From an uncultured Bacteroidales bacterium (GTDB lineage: Bacteria > Bacteroidota > Bacteroidia > Bacteroidales > UBA932), in assembly GCA_900316525.1 (NCBI GenBank), contig ONDF01000003.1:1-64000 (forward strand): a stretch of 64,000 nt of DNA. Direction: 5' to 3'. Positions 17,371-24,508 of the stretch are shown here, one piece after another. Every line of letters starts with the position of its first letter. The stretch's first letter is position 1. The translations under genes were made by a program, and so were the position numbers. Below the pieces are notes generated by a model. It was not told where the DNA came from, made no database searches, and worked only from the letters and a program-made list of their open reading frames with translations.

Positions 17371-18363
17371 TTACGGAACGATTACCGCGTTGATGATCTT
17401 TTCGATGATTTCCTCGGTGGTGACGTTCTCCGCCTCGGCCTCGTAGGTCAGGCCGATACGGTGACGGAGCACCTCGTTGCACACGGCGCGGACGTCCTCC
17501 GGAATCACGTAGCCGCGGCGCTTGATGAAGGCGTAGGCCTTCGCCGCCATCGCGAGGGAGATGGACGCACGCGGGGAGGCTCCGTAGGAAATCAGGTCCT
17601 TGAGGCCCTTCAGGCCGTATTCGTCCGGGGTGCGGGTGGCATAGACGATGTCCACGATGTAGCGCTCGATCTTCTCGTCCATGTACACGTCGCGGACGAC
17701 TTCGCGGGCGCGGAGGATGTCTTCGGGCTTCACGACGGCATTGGCCTTCGGGAAGGCGCCGCTGTTGTTCATCCGGATGATCTGGCGCTCCTCGTCCTTC
17801 TTGGGGTAGCTCACGACGACCTTCAGCATGAAACGGTCCACCTGGGCCTCCGGGAGCGGATAGGTGCCTTCCTGCTCGATCGGGTTCTGGGTGGCCATCA
17901 CCAGGAACGGCTCGGGAAGCTTGTAGGTTTCCTCGCCGATGGTGACCTGGTGCTCCTGCATCGCCTCGAGGAGGGCGGACTGGACCTTCGCCGGGGAACG
18001 GTTGATTTCATCGGCCAGGACGAAGTTCGCGAAGATGGGGCCCTTGTGGACCTCGAAGTCCTCCTTCTTCTGGGAGTAGACGAGGGTGCCGACGACGTCG
18101 GCCGGGAGGAGGTCCGGGGTGAACTGGATGCGGTTGAACTTGGCGTCGACGGCCTGGGCCAACGTGTTGATGGCGAGGGTCTTCGCCAGGCCCGGAACGC
18201 CTTCCAGCAGGATGTGGCCGCCGGAGAGGAGGCCGATGAGGAGGTTGTCCACGAGGGCCTTCTGGCCGACGATGACCTTGCCCATCTCCAGGGTGAGGAG
18301 ATCGACGAAGGAGCTCTCCTTCTGGATGCGTTCGTTCAGTTCCTTGATGTTTACGCTTTCCAT
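17371..18363 (-). CDS. moxR: MoxR family AAA+ ATPase
   Basis: 330 residues. Walker A is GHILLEGVPGLAKT, Walker B FVLADEINR with the MoxR-typical SPAKVQSALLEAMQE, sensor 1 MATQNPIEQEGTYPLPEAQVDRF and sensor 2 near SPRASISL. It is the first gene of the Bat operon. MoxR ATPases work with VWA and DUF58 proteins to remodel or activate target complexes. The ATG at 18363 is only 20 bases from truA, which is transcribed divergently; no clear -7 box was found for the moxR side. Confidence 0.92.
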   Translation of the reverse strand: MESVNIKELNERIQKESSFVDLLTLEMGKVIVGQKALVDNLLIGLLSGGHILLEGVPGLAKTLAINTLAQAVDAKFNRIQFTPDLLPADVVGTLVYSQKKEDFEVHKGPIFANFVLADEINRSPAKVQSALLEAMQEHQVTIGEETYKLPEPFLVMATQNPIEQEGTYPLPEAQVDRFMLKVVVSYPKKDEERQIIRMNNSGAFPKANAVVKPEDILRAREVVRDVYMDEKIERYIVDIVYATRTPDEYGLKGLKDLISYGASPRASISLAMAAKAYAFIKRRGYVIPEDVRAVCNEVLRHRIGLTYEAEAENVTTEEIIEKIINAVIVP

Positions 18364-18372
18364 ATATTTTGT

Positions 18373-18380
18373 TACATTTG
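18373..18380 (+). promoter_or_regulatory. -7 element TACATTTG 3 bases before the truA ATG
   Basis: TACATTTG fits TAnnTTTG exactly, and the ATG begins at 18384. A start site 4-5 bases downstream would coincide with the A of the ATG, implying a leaderless transcript. Confidence 0.45.
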
Positions 18381-18383
18381 CAT

Positions 18384-19187
18384 ATGCGTTATATCCTCAG
18401 CCTCTCCTACGACGGTTCCGCCTTCTGCGGCTGGCAAATCCAGCCTTCCTCCCCTTCCGTGCAGGAGTGCCTGGAGGAAGCCCTCGCAAAGCTCTGCGGC
18501 GGTCCCGTTGCGGTCACAGGCGCGGGCCGGACGGACACCGGGGTCCACGCGGCAGACTACGTCTGCCATTTCGACCTGACAGGTCCCCTGCCCTTCGAGG
18601 CATCCGATTTTTGCTACAAATTAAATGCCATCCTGCCCCGTTCGGTCGTAGTCCACGCGGTCCTTCCGACCACCGAGGATTTCCACGCCCGCTTCAGCGC
18701 GACGCAGCGTTCCTATACCTATTTCATCCACAGGAAGAAAGACCCTTTCGTGGCCGCCTATTCCTGGCAGTGCGGCTTCCCGGGCCTGGATTTCGACGCG
18801 ATGAACGAGGCCTGTCAGTACCTCCTGGGCACGCATGACTTCTCCTGCTTCGAAAAGGTCGGCGGCGCGAACAAGACCTCCCTCTGCACCATCACCGAAG
18901 CCTTCTGGAAACCGTACACCCCCACCTACATCTCCATTATGGATTCTTGTCATTTCGAGCGGAGCCCGGAGGGCGGAGTCGAGAAATCTGTCTACTGGTA
19001 CTTCCGCGTCAGCGCGGACCGGTTCCTTCGGAATATGGTCCGGGCGATCGTGGGGACCCTCATCGAGGTGGGACGCGGGAAGCATGATCCGGCGTGGGTG
19101 AAGGAGCTCATCGAGACGGGTACGCGGGGGGATGCCGGGGAGTCGGTGCCCGGGCATGCGCTGTTCCTGAGCAAAGTGAAGTATTGA
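18384..19187 (+). CDS. truA: tRNA pseudouridine synthase A, with an in-frame dispersed-repeat insertion
   Basis: 267 residues. TruA converts uridines 38-40 of the tRNA anticodon arm to pseudouridine. The catalytic motif TGAGRTDTGVHA carries Asp51; NAILPRSVVVHAV, FHARFSATQRSYTY and ADRFLRNMVRAIVGTL are the later conserved blocks. The ATG at 18384 is the first in-frame start giving a normal N-terminus (MRYILSLSYDG). Residues about 187-203 (CHFERSPEGGVEKS) are encoded by a copy of the repeat found at four other places in this window. It sits in a loop region before the conserved RFLRNMVR block, so activity is probably kept. Confidence 0.93.
   Translation: MRYILSLSYDGSAFCGWQIQPSSPSVQECLEEALAKLCGGPVAVTGAGRTDTGVHAADYVCHFDLTGPLPFEASDFCYKLNAILPRSVVVHAVLPTTEDFHARFSATQRSYTYFIHRKKDPFVAAYSWQCGFPGLDFDAMNEACQYLLGTHDFSCFEKVGGANKTSLCTITEAFWKPYTPTYISIMDSCHFERSPEGGVEKSVYWYFRVSADRFLRNMVRAIVGTLIEVGRGKHDPAWVKELIETGTRGDAGESVPGHALFLSKVKY
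18944..18992 (+). repeat. Dispersed palindromic repeat, copy 1 (inside truA)
   Basis: Its ends match the outer arms of the other copies (TTGTCATTTCGAGCG ... GTCGAGAAATCT), but it has a longer GC-rich centre. It is in frame and adds no stop codon. Orientation is plus when written TGTCATTTCGAG to GAGAAATC. Confidence 0.75.
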
Positions 19188-19189
19188 CA

Positions 19190-19289
19190 TAAAAAGGGCC
19201 GCCCCGAACCCTTTCGTGCCCGGAGAGCCGTAAAAGAGCCCTGTAAGGTATAGCCAAGCTTAGGTTAACTAGTTATTGCGCGGTTTCAA
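19190..19289 (-). ncRNA. Candidate small RNA transcribed towards truA
   Basis: This is a non-coding stretch after truA. On the minus strand a TATATTTG element at 19300-19293 precedes about 95 bases with several potential stems (for example GGGCTC / GAGCCG), ending in AAAGGG ... CCCTTT followed by T5 (19214-19191). That layout of promoter, structured body and hairpin with T run suggests a small RNA. I did not recognise a known family (not tRNA; not an obvious SRP or tmRNA). Confidence 0.25.
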
Positions 19290-19292
19290 AGG

Positions 19293-19300
19293 CAAATATA
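19293..19300 (-). promoter_or_regulatory. -7 element TATATTTG, possible small-RNA promoter
   Basis: TATATTTG on the minus strand, with a TTTG at 19328-19325 as a possible -33 box (spacing 24, longer than usual). There is no coding start within 100 bases downstream. Confidence 0.35.
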
Positions 19301-19444
19301 TAATTTTCCTTATTGTTGTTCTTACAAAATTAATTTTTTCGCGAAAATATTGATTATTATTAAAATGCATAGCCGTCCAACCCGGGGAACACCCTCATTT
19401 TTTCATATTCAACGGGCAAAATATTAGAAAAAAATCTCACCTTT

Positions 19445-19621
19445 ATGCGCCGCCCCGTAGCCAAGAGGAACGGCGACGTCCGCTTCGAGGTGTCCCAAGG
19501 CCAATGGCAGGGTCTCCCCCGCCGGCGTTCCCGCACCGTCGACACCCGGGCCCAGGAAATCCGGGTGGTCCAGAGCACCAAGGACATCGACTGGAACGCC
19601 GTCAAGCGCGTCAAATACTAG
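19445..19621 (+). CDS. Hypothetical 58-residue basic protein
   Basis: ATG at 19445 to TAG at 19619-19621. Almost every codon has G or C at the third position, as in genuine genes here, while the bases before the ATG are strongly AT-rich; this supports a real coding unit. The product is basic (MRRPVAKRNG; GLPRRRSRTV) and ends VKRVKY. It has no signal peptide, helix or known domain. It could be a small DNA- or RNA-binding protein or the 3' remnant of a larger gene. Its stop is 10 bases before the -7 element of the porin gene. Confidence 0.45.
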   Translation: MRRPVAKRNGDVRFEVSQGQWQGLPRRRSRTVDTRAQEIRVVQSTKDIDWNAVKRVKY

Positions 19622-19630
19622 AATTATTCG

Positions 19631-19638
19631 TATATTTG
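19631..19638 (+). promoter_or_regulatory. -7 element TATATTTG 7 bases before the porin ATG
   Basis: TATATTTG; the ATG is at 19646, so the predicted leader is only about 3-4 nt. Confidence 0.45.
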
Positions 19639-19645
19639 CAGGTTG

Positions 19646-22339
19646 ATGAAAAACCTGTGGTCCGAAATACTGGTCCCGGCGGTCATCGCGGGGCTCACGG
19701 TCATCGGGACGGTCGGGGTGGAATCCGCCCGGACCGTGCGGCCGGAAACCCGGGTGCGGCTCCTGCGGGAGGTGCGCCTGGACACGCTGCGCCGAGACAC
19801 CGTGCCGCAGGATACCGGGAAGAAGGCCGCCCCCGTGAAGAAGGACACCGTGCTGAAGAACCTCTCGGACGAGAATTTCGACTTCTTCGGCGTCAGCGTC
19901 CAGGATGCCGACACCACGCCCAAGGTGTCCGCGCGGGACACGATGAAGGTCCCTGACAGCCTCCGGACCAGGAATCCCTTCCTGTACCGCTGGTACGTGG
20001 CCATCAAGGACTCCCTCACCCACCGCACCGTCGTCGACTCCTTGAAGGCTGCCGGCGACAGCCTGGACTGGCCGCGCATCGACTCCCTGTACTTCGTCGA
20101 TTCCACGGCCGCCGCGAAAGAGCGCTTCCGCCGCTGGTACGAGGGCCTTTCCAGGAAGGAACGGAAAAAGTACGACACCGAGCAGAAGATCCAGCGGACC
20201 ATCCGGCGCCAGGACTCCATCCAGCACATCAAGGACAGCGTCAAGCACATCAAGGACAGCATCGTCCAGAACACCCCGCGCATCCTGGAGACCGCCTGGC
20301 TGCCGGACAGCCTGTACTACAAGCGCCTCGTCGCCTGGAAGCACGACCGGCATTTCAACCGGGTGGATCCCTACGTCTGGGACACGACCGCGAACTACCA
20401 TTTCCACGACTATCCCTACTTGAAGGAGGACATCGGCGGCACCTTCCTGGGCATGGCCGGATCGGCCGTCCAGACCTACAACTTCTTCAAGCGGGAGGAC
20501 CCGCGGTCGACCGTCAGCTACTACGCCCCGTACGAGAGCTGGACCTACACGGCCTCCTCCATCCCGATGTTCAACACGAAGACCCCGTACACGGAGCTCG
20601 CCTACTACGGCAACATCCTGAACTCCGAGACCACGTCCAACGACGACATCCGGATCTTCACGACGCAGAACATCCTCCCCGCGCTGAACATCGCGCTGGA
20701 GTACAAGACCTACGGCGGCGCGGGCATCCTCAAGAACCAGAAGGCGCGCAACAAGACCGCCTTCGCCACGGCCAACTGGCTGGGCAAGCGATACCTCGCC
20801 CACGGCGGCATCATCTGGAACAGCATCAACCGGGTGGAGAACGGCGGCGTGCAGGACAACGGGCAGGTCCGGGACACGGTGCTCCAGGACATCCGCGAGG
20901 TGGACGTCTTCCTGTCCAACGCCACGAACAAATACTCCAAGCGGACGGTCTTCTTCGACCAGTCCGTCCGGCTCCCCCTCTCCTTCATCGAGGATTTCAA
21001 GCACCGGAATGACACGAGTTACGTCCGGAAGGACACCCTGAACAAGGACCTGACCTCCGTGTTCCTGGGAACGGCAACCGAGTGGTCGGTCTACAACAAG
21101 AACTACACGGACGCCGTCAGCGCCTCGGACGCGATCGGATCGGCCTTCTACCGCAACCAGTTCTACATCAACCCCGCCAAGAGCGCCGACTCCCTGCACA
21201 CGATGCGGCTGGACAACCGCGTCTTCCTGCGCTTCCAGCCCTGGCACGAGGACGCCGTCGTCTCCAAGGTCGAAGGCGGCGTGGGCGACCGGTATCAGAC
21301 GCATTACAACTTCCGGAACGGAAGCTACCTGTACAAGCGCAACGCGGAGAAATGGAATTCGCTCTACACCTACGCCGGCGCGGAAGGCCGGCTCGGGCGG
21401 TATTTCGAGTGGGACGCCCTGGGACAGCTGAACTTCGCCGGCCATGACGCCGGGGACTTCTTCATCCGGGGCAAGGCGAAACTCAGCGTCTTCCCCTTCC
21501 GCCGCGACTCCCTGAGTCCGATCAGCCTTACGGCCCGCTTCGAGACGGACCTCAAGGAACCGGACTTCTACGAGCAGCACATGTACGCGAACCACTACAT
21601 GTGGGACAACGATTTCTCCAAGACGTCCACGACCCGCTTCCAGGCCGCCCTGGACTTCCCGAAGTGGAAGATCCACGCGTCGGCCGGCTACGCCCTGCTG
21701 GCGAACAACATCTACTACGATTCCCTCGGCGTCATCCGGCAGAACCCGGAGCCGATGAGCGTCCTGACGGCCGCCCTGCGGAAAGATTTCCACCTGGGCG
21801 TCCTCCGGCTCGAGAATACCGCCCTCTTCCAGCTTTCCTCCGACGAGAAGGTGCTCCCGCTGCCGAAGCTGGCCGTGAACCTCCGCTGGTACCTCCAGTT
21901 CCCGATCGTCAGCGAGGACGTGCTCAAGATGCAGATCGGCGTGGACGCCCGCTACAACACGAAGTGGTACGCCCCGGGCTTCAACCCGGTCTCCGGCACG
22001 TTCTATAACCAGCGGGAGGAGCAGTACGGGGATACGCCGTACTTCGACGCCTTCATGAACCTGCAGTGGAAACAGGCCTGCATCTTCCTGAAGATGGAGA
22101 ACGTGGGCGAAGGCTGGCCCACCAAGAAACACGACTATTTCAGCGCCCATCACTATATCCATCCGCCGCGGATCTTCAAGTTCGGCATCACATGGCCGTT
22201 CTACCCGACACTCGGCACCCAGCGGAAGATGTCCGAACGGGCCGGCGCCGGCATGAGCGGCGGCGGTGGAGGCGGCGGAGGCGGCCGTGGCGGCGGCCTC
22301 GGCGGCATGATGGGCGGCATGATGGGCGGCAGAAACTGA
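19646..22339 (+). CDS. Putative outer-membrane porin (Porin_10-like) with glycine-rich tail
   Basis: 897 residues from the ATG at 19646 (a TTG one codon earlier is possible). A hydrophobic N-terminus (ILVPAVIAGLTVIGTVGV) acts as export signal. Residues about 30-220 are charged and linker-like (repeated HIKDS). From about 230 on there are many alternating aromatic and polar strands typical of a beta-barrel, as in the Bacteroidota putative porin family; YWP- and YY-rich strand patterns such as YHFHDYPYLKEDIGGTFLG support this. After the last strand (RIFKFGITWPFYPTL) a tail of about 40 residues is dominated by Gly with two MMGG repeats, unusual for a barrel that normally ends in an aromatic residue. 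Confidence 0.7.
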   Translation: MKNLWSEILVPAVIAGLTVIGTVGVESARTVRPETRVRLLREVRLDTLRRDTVPQDTGKKAAPVKKDTVLKNLSDENFDFFGVSVQDADTTPKVSARDTMKVPDSLRTRNPFLYRWYVAIKDSLTHRTVVDSLKAAGDSLDWPRIDSLYFVDSTAAAKERFRRWYEGLSRKERKKYDTEQKIQRTIRRQDSIQHIKDSVKHIKDSIVQNTPRILETAWLPDSLYYKRLVAWKHDRHFNRVDPYVWDTTANYHFHDYPYLKEDIGGTFLGMAGSAVQTYNFFKREDPRSTVSYYAPYESWTYTASSIPMFNTKTPYTELAYYGNILNSETTSNDDIRIFTTQNILPALNIALEYKTYGGAGILKNQKARNKTAFATANWLGKRYLAHGGIIWNSINRVENGGVQDNGQVRDTVLQDIREVDVFLSNATNKYSKRTVFFDQSVRLPLSFIEDFKHRNDTSYVRKDTLNKDLTSVFLGTATEWSVYNKNYTDAVSASDAIGSAFYRNQFYINPAKSADSLHTMRLDNRVFLRFQPWHEDAVVSKVEGGVGDRYQTHYNFRNGSYLYKRNAEKWNSLYTYAGAEGRLGRYFEWDALGQLNFAGHDAGDFFIRGKAKLSVFPFRRDSLSPISLTARFETDLKEPDFYEQHMYANHYMWDNDFSKTSTTRFQAALDFPKWKIHASAGYALLANNIYYDSLGVIRQNPEPMSVLTAALRKDFHLGVLRLENTALFQLSSDEKVLPLPKLAVNLRWYLQFPIVSEDVLKMQIGVDARYNTKWYAPGFNPVSGTFYNQREEQYGDTPYFDAFMNLQWKQACIFLKMENVGEGWPTKKHDYFSAHHYIHPPRIFKFGITWPFYPTLGTQRKMSERAGAGMSGGGGGGGGGRGGGLGGMMGGMMGGRN

Positions 22340-22346
22340 CGATTCC

Positions 22347-23315
22347 ATGCGCCACCCCTTCTGGAAATACCTGCTGGTCACCGCGCTCCTGGCCGCTGTG
22401 GCGCTTTCGATGCCCCTGACCACGCGGCAGCTGGCCCTGGAATACCCCCCGCAGACGCTCCGGTGCGTCATCGACCTGAAAGGCGAGCCCGTCCGCGGAC
22501 TGACGGTCGGGATGAACAAGATCATCCTCCGGGAGTTCGCCGACGACCACGGGCTGCGGCTCGAGTTCATCACCCCGGCCGACACCGCCGACTACCTGGA
22601 CTCCCTCCTGGAGGGGGCGGTGGACCTGCTGGTGATGTACCGGGCGGACAGTCTCCACGCCGACGGGTTCATCAGCACGATCCCCTTCCGCGACAGCACC
22701 GTCTGGGTCCTCCGGGACGACCGGCACGCCGAAACCCGACGGCTCAACGCCTGGATCGGGGTGATGAACGGGAACGGCGGCATCCGGAAGATGGACCGGA
22801 ACTACCGGCGCCGCGTAGGCACGAGCCTCACCTCCATCAGCCCCTATGACGACATCGTCAAGAAGAATGCGGACGAGAACGGCTGGGACTGGCGCCTCCT
22901 CAGCGCGATCATCTACCACGAATCCAAGTTCATCAACGAGTCCTGCTCCGACCGCGGCGCCGTGGGCCTGATGCAGATCCGCAACGAGCGCTACAGCGTG
23001 GACACCCTGCTGGACCCGGCGGTGAACGTGTCCATCGGCACGAAATACCTGACCTACCTGTCCGGGATGTTCGCGGAGCACGGGGCCGATTCGGTGGAAT
23101 GCCTGAAATTCGCCCTGGCCGCCTACAACTGCGGCGAGGGGAACCTCCTCAAGTGCATCCGGACGGCCGAGGAGCTGGGCGTGGACCCCACCCGCTGGGA
23201 CCACATCGTCTCCGTCATCCCGGAAGTCCCCGGCTTCCACGGCAAGCAGACGATCGCCTACGTGCGCGAGGTGCTCGACACGTACGAAGAGTATTCGGAA
23301 GTTTATCCCCGATAG
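22347..23315 (+). CDS. MltF-like lytic murein transglycosylase
   Basis: 322 residues. An N-terminal membrane or signal helix (LLVTALLAAVALSMP), then a periplasmic solute-binding-protein-like domain (about 35-160; GEPVRGLTVGMNKIILREFADDHGL) and a C-terminal SLT domain (about 165-322). Catalytic Glu192 lies in IIYHESKF, followed by RGAVGLMQI and LAAYNCGEGN. The two-domain order equals MltF, which cleaves peptidoglycan glycan strands with formation of 1,6-anhydro ends. The gene starts 7 bases after the porin stop and is probably co-transcribed. A dispersed repeat begins at its stop codon. Confidence 0.88.
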   Translation: MRHPFWKYLLVTALLAAVALSMPLTTRQLALEYPPQTLRCVIDLKGEPVRGLTVGMNKIILREFADDHGLRLEFITPADTADYLDSLLEGAVDLLVMYRADSLHADGFISTIPFRDSTVWVLRDDRHAETRRLNAWIGVMNGNGGIRKMDRNYRRRVGTSLTSISPYDDIVKKNADENGWDWRLLSAIIYHESKFINESCSDRGAVGLMQIRNERYSVDTLLDPAVNVSIGTKYLTYLSGMFAEHGADSVECLKFALAAYNCGEGNLLKCIRTAEELGVDPTRWDHIVSVIPEVPGFHGKQTIAYVREVLDTYEEYSEVYPR

Positions 23316-23345
23316 AGATTTCTCAGCTTCGCTCGAAATGACAAG
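23315..23345 (-). repeat. Dispersed palindromic repeat, copy 2
   Basis: GAGATTTCTCAGCTTCGCTC then GAAATGACAAG, lying between convergent genes. The self-complementary centre (GAGCGAAGC type) may serve as a bidirectional terminator. Confidence 0.75.
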
Positions 23346-23347
23346 CC

Positions 23348-24508
23348 CTATTCGGCCTTGACGGTCTGGGCCGGGTCCACCCGCGCGATGAAGAGCGTCG
23401 GGATGAGCAGGAGCAGCATGATTGCCACGAAGGCCACGAAGTCGGCGGCCAGGATCCAGGGGATGTCCACGTGGACCGGGACATAGGAGACGAAATAGTT
23501 GGTCGGATCCAGTTTCAGCAGATGGGTCGCCTGCTGGAAGAAGCAGAAAAGCAGGCCGACGGCATTCCCGATGAGCATCCCTTTCAGGACGACGCCCGCC
23601 GCCACGCGCAGGAACACCTTGCCGATGGCGCGGTCGCCCATGCCCAGGGTCTTGAGCGTGCCGATGGTCGCGATGTTCCGGAACAGGACGATCAGCAGGC
23701 CCGAGATCATGTTCACGCCCGCCACGACGATCATCAGGATGAGGATCACCAGCACGTTGAAATCCAGCAGGTCCAGCCAGTCGAAGATCTGGCCGTAGGT
23801 GCGGACGGAGGAGGTGGCCACCAGGTTGTCCTCCCCTTCCGCGCCGCTCAGCAGCAGGCGCATCCCGATCTCGTCGGTGAGGTCGTTGACCCACACGTTG
23901 GCGCGGTGGGCCGGGTCCACGGACACTTCCAAGGCGGAAGCCTGGTCCCCGGTCCAGCCGTTCAGGCGCTGGATGTCCGCGAGGTTCGCGTAGACGACCA
24001 GGTTGTCGTCCATCTCCAGCATGTCGCGGTGGACGGCGGTCACGTGGAACTTGCGCACGCGGACCTTTTCCCCGACGAAATAGGTGGTCATGTCATCCCC
24101 TTCCTTGAGGCCCGTGATGGCCGCGAGGCGGGTGGGGATGGACACGCACAGGCTGGAGTCGGGACGGTCGGGAACGCCCTTCACCAGCACGCCGTGGATG
24201 ATATCGCCGCTGCGGACGATGCCCGCGCGGACGGCGACCGGCCGGATCGACTGCACGCCGGGAATGCCCAGGATGGCCTCCTCCGACGGCAGGTGGACGG
24301 GGACCGGGTCCCCCTCCGCGGCGACGGCGGACGACGGCGCGATCCGGATGTCGCCGGTCAGCCGCGCGACCCCGTCCCGTACGGACTGCCTGAATCCGGA
24401 CGAGACGGCGACGGCGACGATAATGACGAGGAAACTCACGGCGATGGAAGCCGCCGCGAGTTTCCCCTGAAACTTGAGTTTCCGCGCTATGAAGCGGTCG
24501 GGACTCAT
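23348..24508 (-). CDS. FtsX-like ABC transporter permease (LolC/E or MacB type)
   Basis: 386 residues. N-terminal transmembrane helix (LAAASIAVSFLVIIVAVAV), a large periplasmic domain (about 45-255), and three C-terminal helices starting FNVLVILILMIVVAGVNMISGLLIVLF, which is the FtsX signature region followed by IGTLKTLGMGDRAIGKVFL. No ATPase gene is adjacent, so the partner must be elsewhere. A lipoprotein-release (LolCDE-type) role is the commonest for this layout in Bacteroidota but is not proven. The start is directly after the M13 protease stop. Confidence 0.82.
   Translation of the reverse strand: MSPDRFIARKLKFQGKLAAASIAVSFLVIIVAVAVSSGFRQSVRDGVARLTGDIRIAPSSAVAAEGDPVPVHLPSEEAILGIPGVQSIRPVAVRAGIVRSGDIIHGVLVKGVPDRPDSSLCVSIPTRLAAITGLKEGDDMTTYFVGEKVRVRKFHVTAVHRDMLEMDDNLVVYANLADIQRLNGWTGDQASALEVSVDPAHRANVWVNDLTDEIGMRLLLSGAEGEDNLVATSSVRTYGQIFDWLDLLDFNVLVILILMIVVAGVNMISGLLIVLFRNIATIGTLKTLGMGDRAIGKVFLRVAAGVVLKGMLIGNAVGLLFCFFQQATHLLKLDPTNYFVSYVPVHVDIPWILAADFVAFVAIMLLLLIPTLFIARVDPAQTVKAE

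Noticed and set aside
19190..19300. tRNA or tmRNA gene
   Set aside because: No cloverleaf, no T-loop sequence of the GTTCRA type and no CCA-adjacent acceptor stem could be found; it was kept only as an unclassified small-RNA candidate.
19424..22585. Very long minus-strand open frame (1053 codons) opposite the porin gene
   Set aside because: It is the antisense shadow of GC-rich plus-strand codons. The predicted protein is a low-complexity V/G/R/D-rich sequence with no domain, while the plus strand has a recognisable porin.
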